A DNA stretch of 64,000 nt from Cyprinodon diabolis (Eukaryota; Chordata; Actinopteri; Cyprinodontiformes; Cyprinodontidae), in NCBI GenBank assembly GCA_030533445.1, contig CM060068.1, forward strand, positions 34,931,510-34,995,509, in the 5' to 3' direction. Shown here in pieces: positions 1 through 14,600 of the stretch (positions are counted from its first letter, which is position 1; each line of letters begins with the position of its first letter). Position numbers and translations under genes: made by a program. The notes under the pieces were generated by a model. It saw only the letters and a list, made by a program, of their open reading frames with translations, ran no database searches and was not told the origin of the DNA.

Positions 1-599
1 TTATGGACCCTACCCACTCAGGACACTTGGAATACATTGGACGAGCAGTATGGAGGAATATTGACACGTTTTTTGTGGACTTTTATGGACATTTCTGCCT
101 CGGGCACCATAGACCTCCATTATTTGAATGTCAGCAGACAGCAAGAAGCCTCCCAGATCTCCAGATGCATTTGAGATATCAAAAAAGTACTCCAGAGTGT
201 TGTTCAGCATGGGGGTGAGTAGAAAATGAAGGCTAATCATGTTTTGGGTGTACTATTCCTTTAAGTGAGTGGAAAAACTTTGTGAAACTTAGTGAGTTGA
301 TTGAAACTTTGTCATTTCCATCCAGCGATTCTTAAAATTGCACATTAACAAACACTGATGGAAACATGTCCAGTTTTAGGTACCACAGGGTTTTAGGAAT
401 AAAGGCAACATAGAGATTATGGGAGCTATACACTTTTAAAGAAAAATTAAGACTGGAGTTTAATCAGACTGGAAGGAAGAGAGTAGAAGACTTAAAAAGT
501 TAAAAACAGCAACGCTAAACGTCTTCTGTAAAGTGGCTCTGCTATTATCCATCCGGGCCATCAAAGTCAGGTTGTCAAGGAACATGCTGGAAATCACAA
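1..599. other. Intergenic DNA, no gene seen
   Basis: Non-coding sequence downstream of fhip1b. Only short open frames without recognisable domains are present. I see no RNA gene or clear transposon end here. Confidence 0.5.
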
Positions 600-2265
600 C
601 GGCGTTTTACAATTCTCACTTTAAACAGATTTACATTCCCATGGACTTAAACACTGCATTGAATGCACGGCTAGTATGGCTAGCAATGCTAGCCATGCTA
701 ATCTCTGAATGTAAATCAGTTTGGAGGCATTAAAAACTAATAGTAAAATCCTGATTTACAGCATCTGCTCACACAGTGTGATCCTGAATCTGTGCCTTAT
801 GTTAAAAGCAAACAAAAATAAAATAAATCAAGATATCTGCTCAAGAAGCGGATAAAAAAAAGCTTTTTTTTTGCATTAAAACCTTTGAGGAAAATTATAT
901 TGTCAGTTCAAAGCTTCACCGAAACCAGAAATCAGCACCAACATTTAGATCAGTGCATCTCTATAAAACAAAAAAAAAAGAATTTTAACTTTTTTTAAAA
1001 GTGCAGAAAACAAAACGTTTTTCTCAGTTGACAATAACCAAAAAAAAAAAAAACTTGTACAAACATCTAACACTGAATAACTGCAACTTAATTCAACAAC
1101 TGGCTTCATTAATTGAACATCTCACATGCACATTAATATCTGGTACCTAAGAACAAACTAAAGAAACAGTAGCTATGACACAATTTAAATTCATGTTAGT
1201 GTTAAAAAAATAAAAATATATAGCAGCATGTTAATTTTCAAGACAAGTTCTTTGATCAGGCTGGCCTTTTACTAAGACAAAAAAACAAAAACAAAAGTAA
1301 AACAGAATAGAGATGGCTTATTTAGTCCGTAATTAGTAGCTAACTAATTAATCACAAAGAGATTTTCTTAACCATTTTAAAGTCAAATGAAAATATGCCC
1401 CGGCTCTGAAGAAAATAAACAATGCTAGCTCATAGATCATTTAAATGACTAATGATTTGACTTCACACAGCGCTATCTTTTTTTATTTTCCCAGCCTCCT
1501 TTATGGCGATGGGCTGATGACTCAGTAACGGCCTGAAGAATCTAGCTTCACCCTTTGGAAAGGAGGCATTCATTCAAATAAATTTACACAATGGCACATG
1601 CCTACACCCACATGCTGCTGATATGTCAACTAAATGGTGCAAAATAAAAGAAAACAACATAAAACTGGCATTAATTACCTAACACTTTGTAGTATATTTT
1701 GTAATTCCTTTACAAATAAAAAAAGTGTTCTCCCTCTCCTTGTTTTCCAGTTTTTAGCTATCCAATCAAGACCATGGACTCTGACAATTTAGTAAAATCA
1801 GATCATTTTTGGCCGATCCTAAATGGACGATAAAAGCATTGATGAAAAGCTAAGATGGGGTTGATATACAAATACAGACTCTAATTAAAGTTTAATGTTC
1901 TCCTGCCAAGAAATATTTGGTGTTTGTCTTTATCTTGATGAGGAAGGGGACCTTCGTGTCTGTGCTACCTGAGAGCACCCTTTCAAATGAAAACATGAGT
2001 ATAAACTAGCACCAGTTTGTGCACCTACTTCTTTTAATCGGTCACATGATACCATGGCATGGTACTTTATTTACAAGCTCCAGAGTCTTAATTATTTACT
2101 GAGATTCCCTGTGTGCAGAATGTAAATAAAACACATGATATGCCCAAGCTCTAAGTTAAAGGAGTGAAATAGATGTTTCGGTATCTTAGAATCATATTGG
2201 TAGAAAAATGTCACTGTTTTCCTCCAGTCTTCCTGTCTGCACCGTTGCAGATGATTATTTCAATG
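600..2265 (+). repeat. Left arm of inverted duplication (fhip1b 3' flank)
   Basis: This stretch covers the fhip1b 3'UTR and downstream DNA. It reappears in reverse complement at about 49340-52170. In the roughly 160 bp around 1915-2045 compared by eye with 50280-50440, I count about nine differences. Other shared blocks include 2220-2265 with 49365-49410 and 1120-1150 with 51185-51220. The right arm carries a hAT element and a SINE that this arm lacks, so this arm keeps the pre-insertion arrangement. The outer limit near 600 is approximate. Confidence 0.85.
2066..2071 (-). promoter_or_regulatory. fhip1b: Candidate fhip1b polyadenylation signal
   Basis: An AATAAA hexamer on the minus strand about 290 nt downstream of the fhip1b stop codon. 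It is a plausible poly(A) signal, but other AT-rich hexamers lie nearby and the site is not proven. Confidence 0.4.
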
Positions 2266-2361
2266 ATAGAGGCTCTCAGTGCCCCAGTCTGGTGAAACAT
2301 TTAAAAGTTTAAAAAAAAAGGGAAGCCAAGAGCCAAGATAGAAGGGTCTGTTTTTACCAGT

Positions 2362-2666
2362 CTACTCCTCAGCATTTTGGCTCCGAGGGAAAGGTAAAGT
2401 GACGGCGTGCTCTTGAGCCATGGCTGCCAACTCTTTGAGAAACTCACAGAAAATAACAGCACAGTACACTGCGTTTTTCACCCGCAGCGCCTCCGCTTGC
2501 TTCTCGAGCCCCGACGAGCCGCTGCCCCCCCGGAACAAAGCGCTGTGCAGTGATTGGCCGCCGTCCCGGACGTGAGCGAGCGCCAGCTGAGCTGCGTTCC
2601 GGGCCCGGGTGGGACTGTTGGTGTGTCGGAGGATCAGTTCACCAAGAGATGGCTTCCGACTTTTAA
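2362..2666 (-). CDS. fhip1b: fhip1b coding exon 11 (last), residues ~1043-1143
   Basis: The acceptor CCTTTTCCTAG precedes TTAAAAGTC. The exon encodes [14 protein letters not shown], a variable Ser/Gly stretch, then [13 protein letters not shown], a conserved FHIP1B C-terminal block. It ends with TAG at 2364-2362. Phase 1 entry joins to the single A left by exon 10. The last two exons are absent from the inverted copy near 49 kb. Confidence 0.93.
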
Positions 2667-5600
2667 CTAGGAAAAGGAAAAAAGGAAAAAAAAAAAAAAC
2701 AAGAACAAAACTAAGCAAAGGTCAGAATTTTTTTTTCCACAGACCAGAACTTCGGCACCTTTGTCTTATTTATAAAAATCCCATTTATCCCATCTGGGCA
2801 CTTTAATCTTATCCAGTTAAACAACCTCAGCTTCACTTCAACCACAGATGATGCTTTTAAAAGTCCGAAAAGAAGTGAAATCACCGACTTCAACATCTTA
2901 ACGTGTGTATTCAGTCAGTAAATGAACTTAAACTAACCGTTAACTTCTATTTAAACTTTCTCAGTTTTCCTGCATTTACATGCCTTACACTTCATTTACC
3001 CAAGTTGGAATCAGACTAGGGCTGCAACTAATGAGTATTTTACAAATTGCTTAATCTGTCCATTATTTAGCCAAAGATTCTTTAAAGACAGACTTTTTAC
3101 GAAATGAAACCAGGTGAAACTCAAACTTTTCCACAAAAGGAATTCTGGATAGAGCATGTTGATGGATGAAAATGTTCTTTTTATCTAAAATGCAAAATGT
3201 TTATATATCTTTGGCAGGTCTCTCTGCCCATGGAGGACCAACTCTGCCATATTTAAAAATAAATACAGAAATAAAAAAATGCTCAATAAATAAATGTAGG
3301 TAGAAATTAAATTATACAGCAAGACATAAATGTATATATCTTTTAATAAATTTTTTTATTTAGTTGCCTTTGTAATATCTGCCTTATTTATTTGTTGTCC
3401 GTTATAATCTTCAACTTTATTTATTTATTACTTATTTTTTTAAAGTATTTATTTATGTGCGTTTTATAATATTTTTATCTGTTTTATTCTTCCTTTTTAT
3501 TTTTTACCCTCCTTATTTCTTCAATGCTATTTATTTCTACCTGTCGTTTTTACATTTCTATACGTATTTCTGCCTCATTATGCAAAAAAATGAGGTAAGG
3601 CTGTGTCTTAGAGAGTCAACTTCTGTCCTTCTGCCCAACTTAAAAGTATTGTAGATTTGTGTCCCTTTTGGGTTTTTTACTTTGCATGTATTTGCAGTTA
3701 TTTAGCCAGAATCTGTGATTCTGTTCATCCCTGTTGAGATTGGCCTCTCCATGGTGCTGAAAATGGTAATTAAATGATTTGCATTAATAAAGAGAAGAAA
3801 ATATGTTGCTAAAATGGATATGCATGTATAAAATAAATGTATATTTCCTAAAAAAAAGTTTTACATCAAATCTTATGTAGAACATTAAAAAAAAAGCCTT
3901 TTTTCAGATTCAGAACTTTAAATATGGGCGATTTTGCCACAAAAGGAAATCAATCCTAACATGTTTCTAATCATCTTTCTGTACTCACTTAGTGAATCAG
4001 AGCGCCGCAGCGGGGGGACTGCTGCAGGCATGTCAGTCCAGTCCAATTTCCCCCGAGCCACCAGGTACTGCTGGGCTTTCCTCAGCATGGCAGGGAAGTC
4101 TTCATGAGAAGCTGCAAATGCCTCGATGCGGTTCTTTACAGAACCTAAAACCTGAAGATGGTAACAGATAGGGGTGTAAATCACATCCATCATGGCGATT
4201 CGATTCAGTATCGATTTCCTGACCCAACGATTCGATTATTTTCGATACTCAAGAATAGACCACGATTCGATTCGATTCGATTAATCGATTAATCGGTTAT
4301 TTATTTTTTTATTATTATTTTTTTTACACCTTACAGGCTAAACAAAGTTTCAAGATCGAAATAAATCAATGAAAGCTGTAATAGCATTATGCATTTTCTT
4401 TAGAAACAACAGCAAATAACAGAAGTAGAAAAGTTGCATCAAAAAATACTGCAAAAATACGGCACAATATCAGTGTAATGAGTTCAATGCAATACCTCGG
4501 CTCCAGAGAAACTGTCCAACATATTTTTTTAGAATGTAATAAATATACTCAGGAAAGAGAGATGTTGCTTAGAGAGTTAGACAGGAATAAAAATAAACTA
4601 GATATAAGGGAATTGTTTCAAGGGTAATCTGGAGATGTAGTTTTTGGTAGTATTTTTAATTTTCTAAGAAGAACGGGTATTTTAGGGAGAATATAATAGT
4701 TGGGCTGGTCTGGTCCATACTCCATTCTGGAAGGTGGCGGTAATGCACCTATAAGTTGTTTGCCAACCACCATTAAAAAAAAGAAGAAGAAGAAGGCTCC
4801 AGAGTGTCGACGTCACCGCCCCCTTGAGAGACGCTCCGCTGCACCTCTCCCAGATTGTAACTGACCGCAAACAGTGCAGCAGACAGGAGGCCGGCTTGTT
4901 TTGTTTTCATGACCGAAATTGCGGAAAAAAATTGCGGAAGAAGTTTGACCCGCAAGAAGAGCGAGGTGCGCGAGAACGCTGGGACCCTTTTTCCAGCTGA
5001 ATCTCTGCTCTTTTTGGCCCTCATCTCCCTCCGTCGTCGGACTAAACTCGTCCCCACTTCCTCACCGCCTCGGCCGTATCTAGACCCACAGTGTGTAGCT
5101 CAGACCACACTTCAATACTGAGCATAATTTAAAAATGTCTGTGTGAAGCTTACTGCAACACACTGCTGTAAGAGTATAACCAGGAAGCCCGGTAGGAGGG
5201 CAAAATAGGTTTAGCGGCACCGCTGCACGGGAGGAGAATTACGTCCAGGAGCAAATGGATAAAAATAGACCGGAGGGAAAAAAAAACATGAATCGATTAT
5301 CTTGCGGACGTGTCGATGCATCGGATCGTCGGCTTTTGGATCGATGCATCGATAAAAAACGATTATTATTTACACCCCTAGTAACAGAACAAGGGGGTTA
5401 AGCTGAAACAGATTTTCAAAAGCAGGTATCTTAGGAAGCTGTTTTTTAGATGTCATGTTATGCTGAAACAGTGGGCTAATACTAAAGTCTTGACTCAAAA
5501 TAACTGAGAAAAGAACCTTCAGTAAAACACTTCTGTAATTCAATGCTTTTAAACTAAAGCCTCAAAAAAGTCAAGGTGGGTTTAAGTTGGAAAACAATCC

Positions 5601-8600
5601 CTATAAAGAGCTTTATGGAACTTGTCCTCTAGATAAAACTGAAGCGGTTCATCAACCAGCCAGGACTGTACAGACCAAGTTTAATAGAGGCCAAACTGGA
5701 CCCTCATCAACCAGTACATCTCAGCTTTAGAAGGTGTACCTGGATCAGTGACTTGACGCTGGGCTGGAAGACCATGTTGGTGTTGAGCAGGAAGGAGCGT
5801 AGGAGAGGCTGAGGATAACAGGCCAGCTGGGCTACGATGCCAGTGAGCAGGATGTTGACGTACAATGAGTTTTGGAGCATGTTCTCCAGCTTGGCAAACA
5901 GAACCACCATAAATGGGCCTAAACAAAGACAAACAGGCAGGCTGCTGATTGGCTGGAAGGAAAGCAAACTTTCGATTTAACTTTAATAAAAACAAATCAG
6001 ACCTTTGAATGATTATAATCTTTATCAGGTTGATCATCCAGTTTTTGTTTTTTATCATAAAGATCCAGATTGGAGCCATTTGATGGATGAAGACATTACA
6101 CATCTAGGAGAAGCTTTTTGAGTCCTGCTGGTGTTTTTCTATACCAGAAAAACTGCTATAGTGCCTTCAAAAGTATCAATGCAGCTCTACTTTCTTTCAT
6201 TTGGTCATAGTACAACCTCAGCCTGGGGGACCTCAGTCTCCTTTGTGCACAATCATCTCTGTGCTGGATCACATAAAGGACAGTGAAATTTGGATGGACC
6301 ACCCTCCCTCCACCCATCATCTGTAGAGATCTAGGGCCACAAAAAAAATATCAACCACCTTCTTTCTCGACTTGACTAAACCTGAACATGATGTTCATAC
6401 ATTTTTGTATTAAATAGTGCTAACAGCTGGAAAAGACTTAAGAGCTTCCTTTTATCATGTTGTCTCTCTAATGAACAAAGTAGCTGCTTTACATTCAGCG
6501 TAGTCTATTTGCTGGGAAACAAATACTTTGCACAATTAAAACCTCTTTTCATCTTCTGATAACATGTAAAAAAAAAAGTAAGAAATGTTCTGTAGAAACT
6601 GGTACTTGTTGTCCTCACTTCTTTCCTTCTAAGTGATTTCACATGTTAAAGTTGTTATTTAGACAGATTACAATATGAGTGATGGTAATAGAACTTCAAT
6701 TTCTCTTTTGTGTACAAAAGCCTGGTCCATAAAGTGGAGTCTGATGTTAGCTCCCTTTTAAGGTGCTCCACCTCAAATTTGCAGATCAGAGGAACAGGGC
6801 TTTCATGTGGGGTAGAGCTGCTTCTGCTCCAGCTTTTTCTCTCCCTTTCCGGTTTAAATAAAGGATGCCCCCAGCATGATGCTGCTGCTACTGTGTCTTC
6901 CAGCTGCTCCTGAGAGCCTGAAACTAAGCGAAAGCTCAGAGGGGACCACAGTTTGTGTTGCAGCTTCAATGCTCTGGAATAAAAGTTGAAAATAACTACA
7001 TATGGTTAAGTAGATGCTGGAAAAGGTTTATTTATTTATTTTTTTTCAGTGGTGGGTTTATTTTAAGCTTTTATTCCTTCTATCTTTTAACCAGTTTTAT
7101 TGCTAGTGAAGATCCTCAGTCATCCAGGTCATAGTCAACCAATTTTATTGATTTGATTGTGTCAATGTTATTTTTACTAGTGTTGCACAGATGCCATTTT
7201 TTGACCCGGATACCGATACCTGGCTGTGCAGTATTGGCCGATACCGATACCATAGCGATAGGATCTATTTAAAATGTGTATATATGAAGAACTGCATACT
7301 ACTTGGATGTAAAATAATTTCCATCATGGCTTTGTCAAGCTGCTGCCTACCTTTGTGAAGCAGGAAAAAGACTAATACAAAGTGAATCCAGTAGAACTTT
7401 TTACTGTCTACCTGGAATGGGTGACAATAGTTAAATAAACTTTTGGCTTTCTAAATGATGCCATTTTAAGGCTGGATCAGGGCACTGCCCGAAACTGGTA
7501 TCAATGCAACACTAATTTCTACCGATGTTTTAGCTGTTTTGTCTTTTATCTTTACTGTTTTATTTATGTGTTCTGTACAGCATTTTGGTCAGCTTTGGTT
7601 GTTTTATAAGTGCTTGATAAATAAAATTGGACTGGATTGGATAAGACCAAATTTGAGTGACCAAAGTTGTACTTTGACTAATCTGCAGGTTCTCCAGTTA
7701 CCATCGGTCTCTTTACCGTCTCCTTGGCTTATGATCTCCTTGCAGTTCCAGTCCAATTCATTACTTGGTAGATTTGCAGCTGCATTTTTAGAGACTGAAA
7801 TCAAATATTTTATACTGTTTGAAGCTTAAGATATTGTTTTATAATGTGATGCTCCTTAATCATGCCGTTTGCTCTTCAAAAAAACGTCAGAGATCTTCAC
7901 AGAGAGGCTGGTTATACAGTGAGATAAATGACACAAAGATGGACTCTCCTTACTTTAAAGTTTGCTGCTAAAGACCACAAGCTTACTGAAATGTACTAAG
8001 GAATACCAATGCAAAAAAAACCAAAAACATTTAATTAAACATTATGTTTGACTTTAAAACTGAATAAATCTGCAAGGAGCAGGTGTGAATGCTTTTGCAA
8101 GACACTTCCTCCCAATACTGTTTTAGTTCTCCTGAACTATCCTGAACCTAACCACAAAATTTAACATAAAAGATCCAGAAAGTCAGAAGAAATGTTAATT
8201 AGTCACTTAGCTGTACATCTCAAGTGTTTAAAGCTACAGTGTGTAACTTTTAGCGACATCTAGCGGTCAGACTGCAGCAACATGAACATTCCCCCCCCCC
8301 ACCGCTTCTCCCCCCCAACAGTACGGTGAGCGTTACGGGACAAAATGTCTTCCATGACGTCCGCATCACCTACCTTCTCAAGTGATGAGGTTTGTTTACA
8401 TAGATAATTTTACAGATAGTATTTCATTAGTCTGTGTAGGGTATAGATTTCATGTAGACTTAAGATAATAAATATACCCGTTATTTTTTCTACATCGTTG
8501 TGACGTTTTGGCGATCTCGCAATCGCTAGTTTGTTGGCTCTGCGCTGCCGTAGCGCAAAGATGTCTGCCTCCATGGCTGCGAGACCCGCTCCTATGTAAT

Positions 8601-11600
8601 TATAAACAACAAATTCTAAGGCAGCGCAAATATTAAGGTTAAAAGGCTGAGCTCGTAGATGATGATAAATAACATAGTTATGTATAATATATTACATTTC
8701 TGACTGTATATCCCTGTAATTATTACACACTGTAGCTTTAAGACTCAAAGATCCTCAGGCTGATATCATGAAAACCCAACCACAGCGCCTCCACTGAGAG
8801 GATAACATACCTGTATACGGTTGTGAGACAGGCTGGTTAAGCGGTTTGGCAGGACTGAAGATTCCCACCTCAGATCCCTCCCCCTTCCCGTCACTGGCTA
8901 GTTTTGCATTGAGTGCTGTGGAAAGCTGTTCCTCTTCTAGCTGCTCGGCTGACGGGGAGTCTACAGCTGTATCTGATGGCTGGAAGGCAGCTTGGCTTCG
9001 CTCCTTCACCCTGTCCTCCAGCTCTCTCAGCTCCTGGGTAAAGGCCTCAATGCTGATGCCTTGACCGTTGGCATCTGAGGGGAGCTGGGGGTCGTCTGGA
9101 GACTGTTCTAGCAGCTCTTCAATGAGCTGCTCCACAGACTGCTGCGATTGGTTGGTTTCTGGAAGATCTGAGGATGTGCTGTGTGGGCCTGAGATGCTGT
9201 CAGTCAGCTGTTTGGTATGAGGGGCGGTGGTCTGGGTGGGAAACTGAAGAGATTTCCCATCGCTGCCATTTCTGCTAATGAACACGGATTGGGCGACAGC
9301 AGTGTGACTGTGGGATGGGTAGGAGATGGGTGACCCGTTCTGATTGGCGTTTTCATCCAACGATAGTTGCTCTCCCAAGTCTCTTTTAACTTTCTTCACT
9401 TCTAGCCCTCTATCCCGACTGTCCGAGCAGCCATCCCCCTGTCCGACGGTTCCATTGTACATAGGCTGGTAGCTCACAGTGATGGTGGATGCCGATATGT
9501 GTTGACTTGGCAAAGAGGCGGAGTGTGAGGCTGATAACGGGGAGCCTGCAGATGAGGAAGGGACGAGAGGGGGGACAGGTTTAGAGAGTTCCTCCGACTG
9601 CAGCGTGCGCTTCTTGGAGCGTGGCGTCAGACTGATGCAGTTGTTTTTGCCTATCGTGACATCCCATTCGCCGCTGTCCCGATCCGAACTGCTCCACTCA
9701 GACCGCGTCGCCGCCACAACGGCAACCCTCTGCTGGGCTGGAGGAGTACTGCTTCCTCCATGCTGGAACGAGAAGTGCTCTGGAAATATAGCCATGGAGG
9801 GGTTAGAGGTGGGGGGAGGGGGAGGCAGGGGGGCTGTGCTAGGGGACGGGTTTTCTCCATCATAAGGGGCGGACCAATCACGGCAGGCCCACGAGCAATG
9901 CTCGATTCCCCGACGAGCATCCTTAAGGTACTCTAGGTAGCCCGCATCCCACTCTAGGCAGTCTGTGTGGGTGGAATGCTGATGATGCATGGGACTGTCA
10001 GGGGACGGACTGTGGGATGGACCCGAGTGGAGTGGATCCACGCTGGGGTTGGAAGGACCCCCTCCTCCTGATCCACTGCTGCTGCTCTGCTGCCGCATGA
10101 AGAAGGATAAGCGGGAAGGGGTGCTAGGTCTGGGTGGAGCAGGAGCTTCAGTGCTTGGATTGTTTAGAACTGTGGAGAAGGAAGCAAACCAAAGGAGAAA
10201 GATTATAAAGGAAACCAAATCTCATACTATAGTTGTGTCCAGAATCCTTTTTTCTATGTACATTAATGCGTGAACAAGGTAACCCAAAGATAAATCTAGC
10301 ATCTAAACCTATAAACCCTTCCTTACAGATTATTTTGCACGGAGCAGGTAAACATTTTATTGAACAGCTTTCATTCAAACAGTCGATCCAACAGAGGGGA
10401 TCCAACACTGCTCCCTGCGCAACACACAGTGGCAGCCCGCTGTTCCCCAAGGGGATGGGTTAAATGCAGACTTCCAGAAAGTTAATTTCGTTGCTTTGTA
10501 CTTTTGACAGTGTAATGACAATAAAATGCTTGAATTTATTTTCCACATCCAGTGGTGGCTCACCTTTGCCCCAGAATGGATTGTCGTCATCCCGATCAGC
10601 GGAGCTCGTTGCGTTTAGCCGACAGCACTCTGGAATCATAGACAGGAATTTGTTCGCAGACTTCCCGTACATGTCCGTCTCCCTGATAGCGCGACGCTGA
10701 CTCAGCATTACATGGGTGCAGGGCAGAAGATACCTTGGAGCAAAAGAAAGGCACACAGAGTCTTCATTTATGTTTCTGTAATGATTCATGGTCCACCGGC
10801 GGCTGTGTTACGGAAAACGCTGCACAAAACGCTGCCGTGTGCGATTCCTTGAACATTTATTCTGATTGCAGAAAACACTTTACTAAGGTTTGATTTTTAC
10901 CTTCTTATTTAATGCAAAAAAATAAAGGGCTAGTTCTCCATTTTTAAAGAAATTTCATCAGCATCTGAATATCTCAAGTTCTGAAACCACCTGAACAATT
11001 CTGAAACATCCAGGGCTTAAAACTATCTGCATGCAACTTTTTAACATTTTTCACAGTTACCTAAATGTGCATTCTTATAAATAACTGAACCTCTTTTTTT
11101 CCCCCTTTCTGAAGTGCATTTTTTTTTCTGCTGTTCATCTTGATTTATAATACTAATGTTATTTAGTGTGAAGTTCTGTGTAGATGTTCTTGCCACCGTA
11201 CTCCATACTGCGAGACAATAAACAGTTTTCAACTTTTGTTTTCTTTTGTTCTTTTATTTAGAAAACAGAAAAAAAAATTCTATTGTTGGCCTTGGCAGCA
11301 TATTAAATGAGGTCCTTCAAGAAAACAACAGTAGTATGATAAGTGCAAACTGAATGGATTTTTTTTTCCAACTCATTACAGCCCATGGAAAATTCCTCCT
11401 TGCTGAAAGCAAGCATTTTTCACATTCACAAAGAAAAACAAGGTTTGGTTTTCTTAAACCTATCCAAATCCGATCTTGCATCCTCTCATCTCATCAGCTG
11501 ACCATACAGTTACACCCCCGACAATAAAGGCTGAAGAAAACTAACCTGAGAACAAGCTGCAGCATGATGTCTTCACAATGCAAGGACAGGAGAGTCCTGA

Positions 11601-14600
11601 ATAGACTCAGAGAAACCATGCAGAGCTGCAACAACAAGAAAGCTGATGAGCACATGGTGACACAAATCATCTGCATTCAAACATGTTCTACATTTATCTT
11701 CAACTATAAGAGCGGAGAAGTAAAAATAAGTACTGTAGTACTGTAAAACACCCTTTTTAACATTTCAGTTGAGATTTATTTCTGAATATAAACATCCAGT
11801 ATAAAATTTGGCTTCTGCAGCAGAATTGAACTGATTTAGTGTTCCTTTGTGATCCGATGAACCAGAAGCTTCTCTTTCCTACTTTCAGTTTCCGCCCTCA
11901 GCCCTCACAGCACCCACACAACAGTGTTCGTTTTAAAGGCCTTGAGGCTTTCAGATGTATACAGACCCTTGAATTGCTGCTGATGCGTGTGAGCAGCGTG
12001 TCTAGGATGGTGTCATTGTCGTGGCGATGCAGCAGGATGAAGCGCAGGAAGGTTTTGAGCAGCGATGTTTCCGTTATGCTGCGCAGGAAAAGATCCAGGT
12101 AGGCGGTGCTGGCTATCATCTCGTCCACCGACGACTAAACACACACAAACAGAAATGCTGTTTAAAGAAGAACAATGAGGCAAATCTCCTCATAGGACCA
12201 GATTTAGAGAAGGACGTTCCAAAAAGGTAAAAAAACAAACAACTGGACTTTGTGTTCCAAGTTCCAAGACGTTTCTCTTCCCTTCCAGGAGGCTTTTTAA
12301 ATTTAAAATATCTGAATTAGCGTTGAGTTTCAAGCTTTATAGAGTATTCAGGGTTAACCAATTAAAAATCAGCAGGGTCCGAATAAAGAAAATCAACAAC
12401 CAGTAAAGGTCCGGAAGCATTTTTAATTATAATCTGTTACTTTAAACAGAATTTAACACTGAAATAAAATGAAGTGTTTATGCATTAATGTTATACATTT
12501 ACTTTAAAAACAAAAACGAAACATACACACATATTTTATAAAACACCTAAACTGACCGTTTGTTTTTTTATTTTTATTTTTTATGGCTTATTGAGAGCAG
12601 TGGGCTTTATGCTGACCTGCAAGGCTGTAAACCTAGGTTTTGAATTAGGGGTGTAAATCACATTCATCATGGCGATTTGATTCAGTATCGATTTCCTGAC
12701 CCAACAATTAGATTATTTTCGATACTCAAAATTACACCATGATACGATTTGTATAAAAAGTTTTTTTTTTTTACACCTTACATGCTAGACAATGTTTCAA
12801 ATTCGAAATAAATCAAAAAGCTGTAATATCGTTATGCTTTTTTTTTTTTGAGAAACAACAGCAAATAACTGAAGTAGAAAAGTTGTCTCCACCTATTCCT
12901 ATTAAAACCTCATTCACTGAAAAATAATAATGCCCCTGTGTTATATATTCTTAAAGGCCTTGCATAAAAAAATACTGCACAAAATCAGTGCAATGAGTGC
13001 AATGCAATACCTCGGCTCCAGACGTCCCCGCCCCCTCCCAAATTGTAGCTGACTGCAAACAGTGCTGCAGAAAGGAGGCCAGCTTTTTTTGTTTTTATGA
13101 CCGAAATTGCGGAAAACAACTAGTGAAGTTTGAGCCGCTAGAAGAGCTAGGTACGTGAGAACACTGGGACCCTTTTTCTACCTGGATCCCCGCTCTTTTT
13201 GGCCCTCATGTCCCTCCGTTGTCGAACTAAACTCGCCCCCACTTCCTCTCCGTGCCTCGGCCGTATCTAGACCCACAGTGTGTAACACAGACAACGCTTC
13301 ATTATTGAGCATGAATCAAAAATGTCTGTTTCAAGCTTACTGCAACACACTGCTGTAAGAGTATAACCAGGAACTGTGGTAGGAGGGCAAAAAAGTTTTA
13401 GCACCACCGCAGCACGGGAGGGAGAATTACATCCAGGAGCAAATGGATAGAAATAGACCGGAGAAAAAAAAAAAAACATGAATCGATTCTCTTGCAGATG
13501 TAACGATGCATTGAATCGCCGGCTGTTGGATCGCTGCATTTACACAAAATGATTATTATTTACACCTCTAGTTTGAATGGTGACAAAGTCATTCTCAAGC
13601 ACATATCAAGGTGCTCATTTTGAGCCTGGATCCATACTTATTTTGGATTATGTTCATGATGGAAAATCCTGCTTCACCGCAGTAGGTTGAGCCAAACATA
13701 CTCAAAATGTGCAGGGTCATCTTTGAGCACGCCATTTCACTTTTCTGTCACCAGTCTAGTACAATTCTTCCAGCAGTCCACATTTTCTTTCACTTTTTCT
13801 CATCGTCTTCTCCTTCTTTCCCAGCTTGCCACAGGTTTGCCTGCTGTGTCTAAAAGTAGCTAGCAGCAGAGACCCAGACTGACAGCAGCTCATTAGCTAA
13901 TTTGTATCACATGTAGCTTTGTCCTGGATGCTCTGGAGGGCTTTGCCGTACAAATAGGAGAAGCAGCGCAAGTGAAGTTAGACACTGCCGTCAGAAAACA
14001 TGTGGTAATTTATAAATGTTTTAAATCAATTTGGGTCCGGATTATACAGCAGGTGGGTCCGTGACCTCTAGAGTAGCCCAACAAACCCTTGCTTTGGCTT
14101 AGAAAACATGCAAATTGAATCACAAGAACAGGATCACCCCTTAGTAATGGGGAGTTGTTCATATGCATGTTATCTAAGCCATAACAAGGCTTTGTTTGGG
14201 CTACTCTATAAAGCTTGCAACTTAATTAATAATTAATTAATAATAATAATAATTCAGACATTTTAAATTGAAAAAGCCTCCTGGGAGGGAAGCGAAACAT
14301 CTTCAAACTTGGAAAACAAAATCCAGTGTTTTTTATTTTTACTTTTTTGAAATGACTATGACCTGGATGAAACATTAGTATAAGAAAATTAAATCAATTT
14401 CTTAACTACTTTTTTTTGCCAGGTTACCTTCAACTTAAGAATCAGGATCAATGAACTAAATTGAAACACTTAAATATTCTACCCCCTTAATCTAGGGCTA
14501 GAAGAATTATTGATCAAATTGATCAATCATGTTTTTCAGTGATTTTATTTTTGGATCATCTGGATTTTTAAATTAATCCACTCCTTTGGCCTTCATAGAC

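Noticed and set aside
4682..5121. Overlapping frames on both strands at 4.7-5.1 kb
   Set aside because: They lie inside a non-autonomous hAT and a LINE tail and have no domain.
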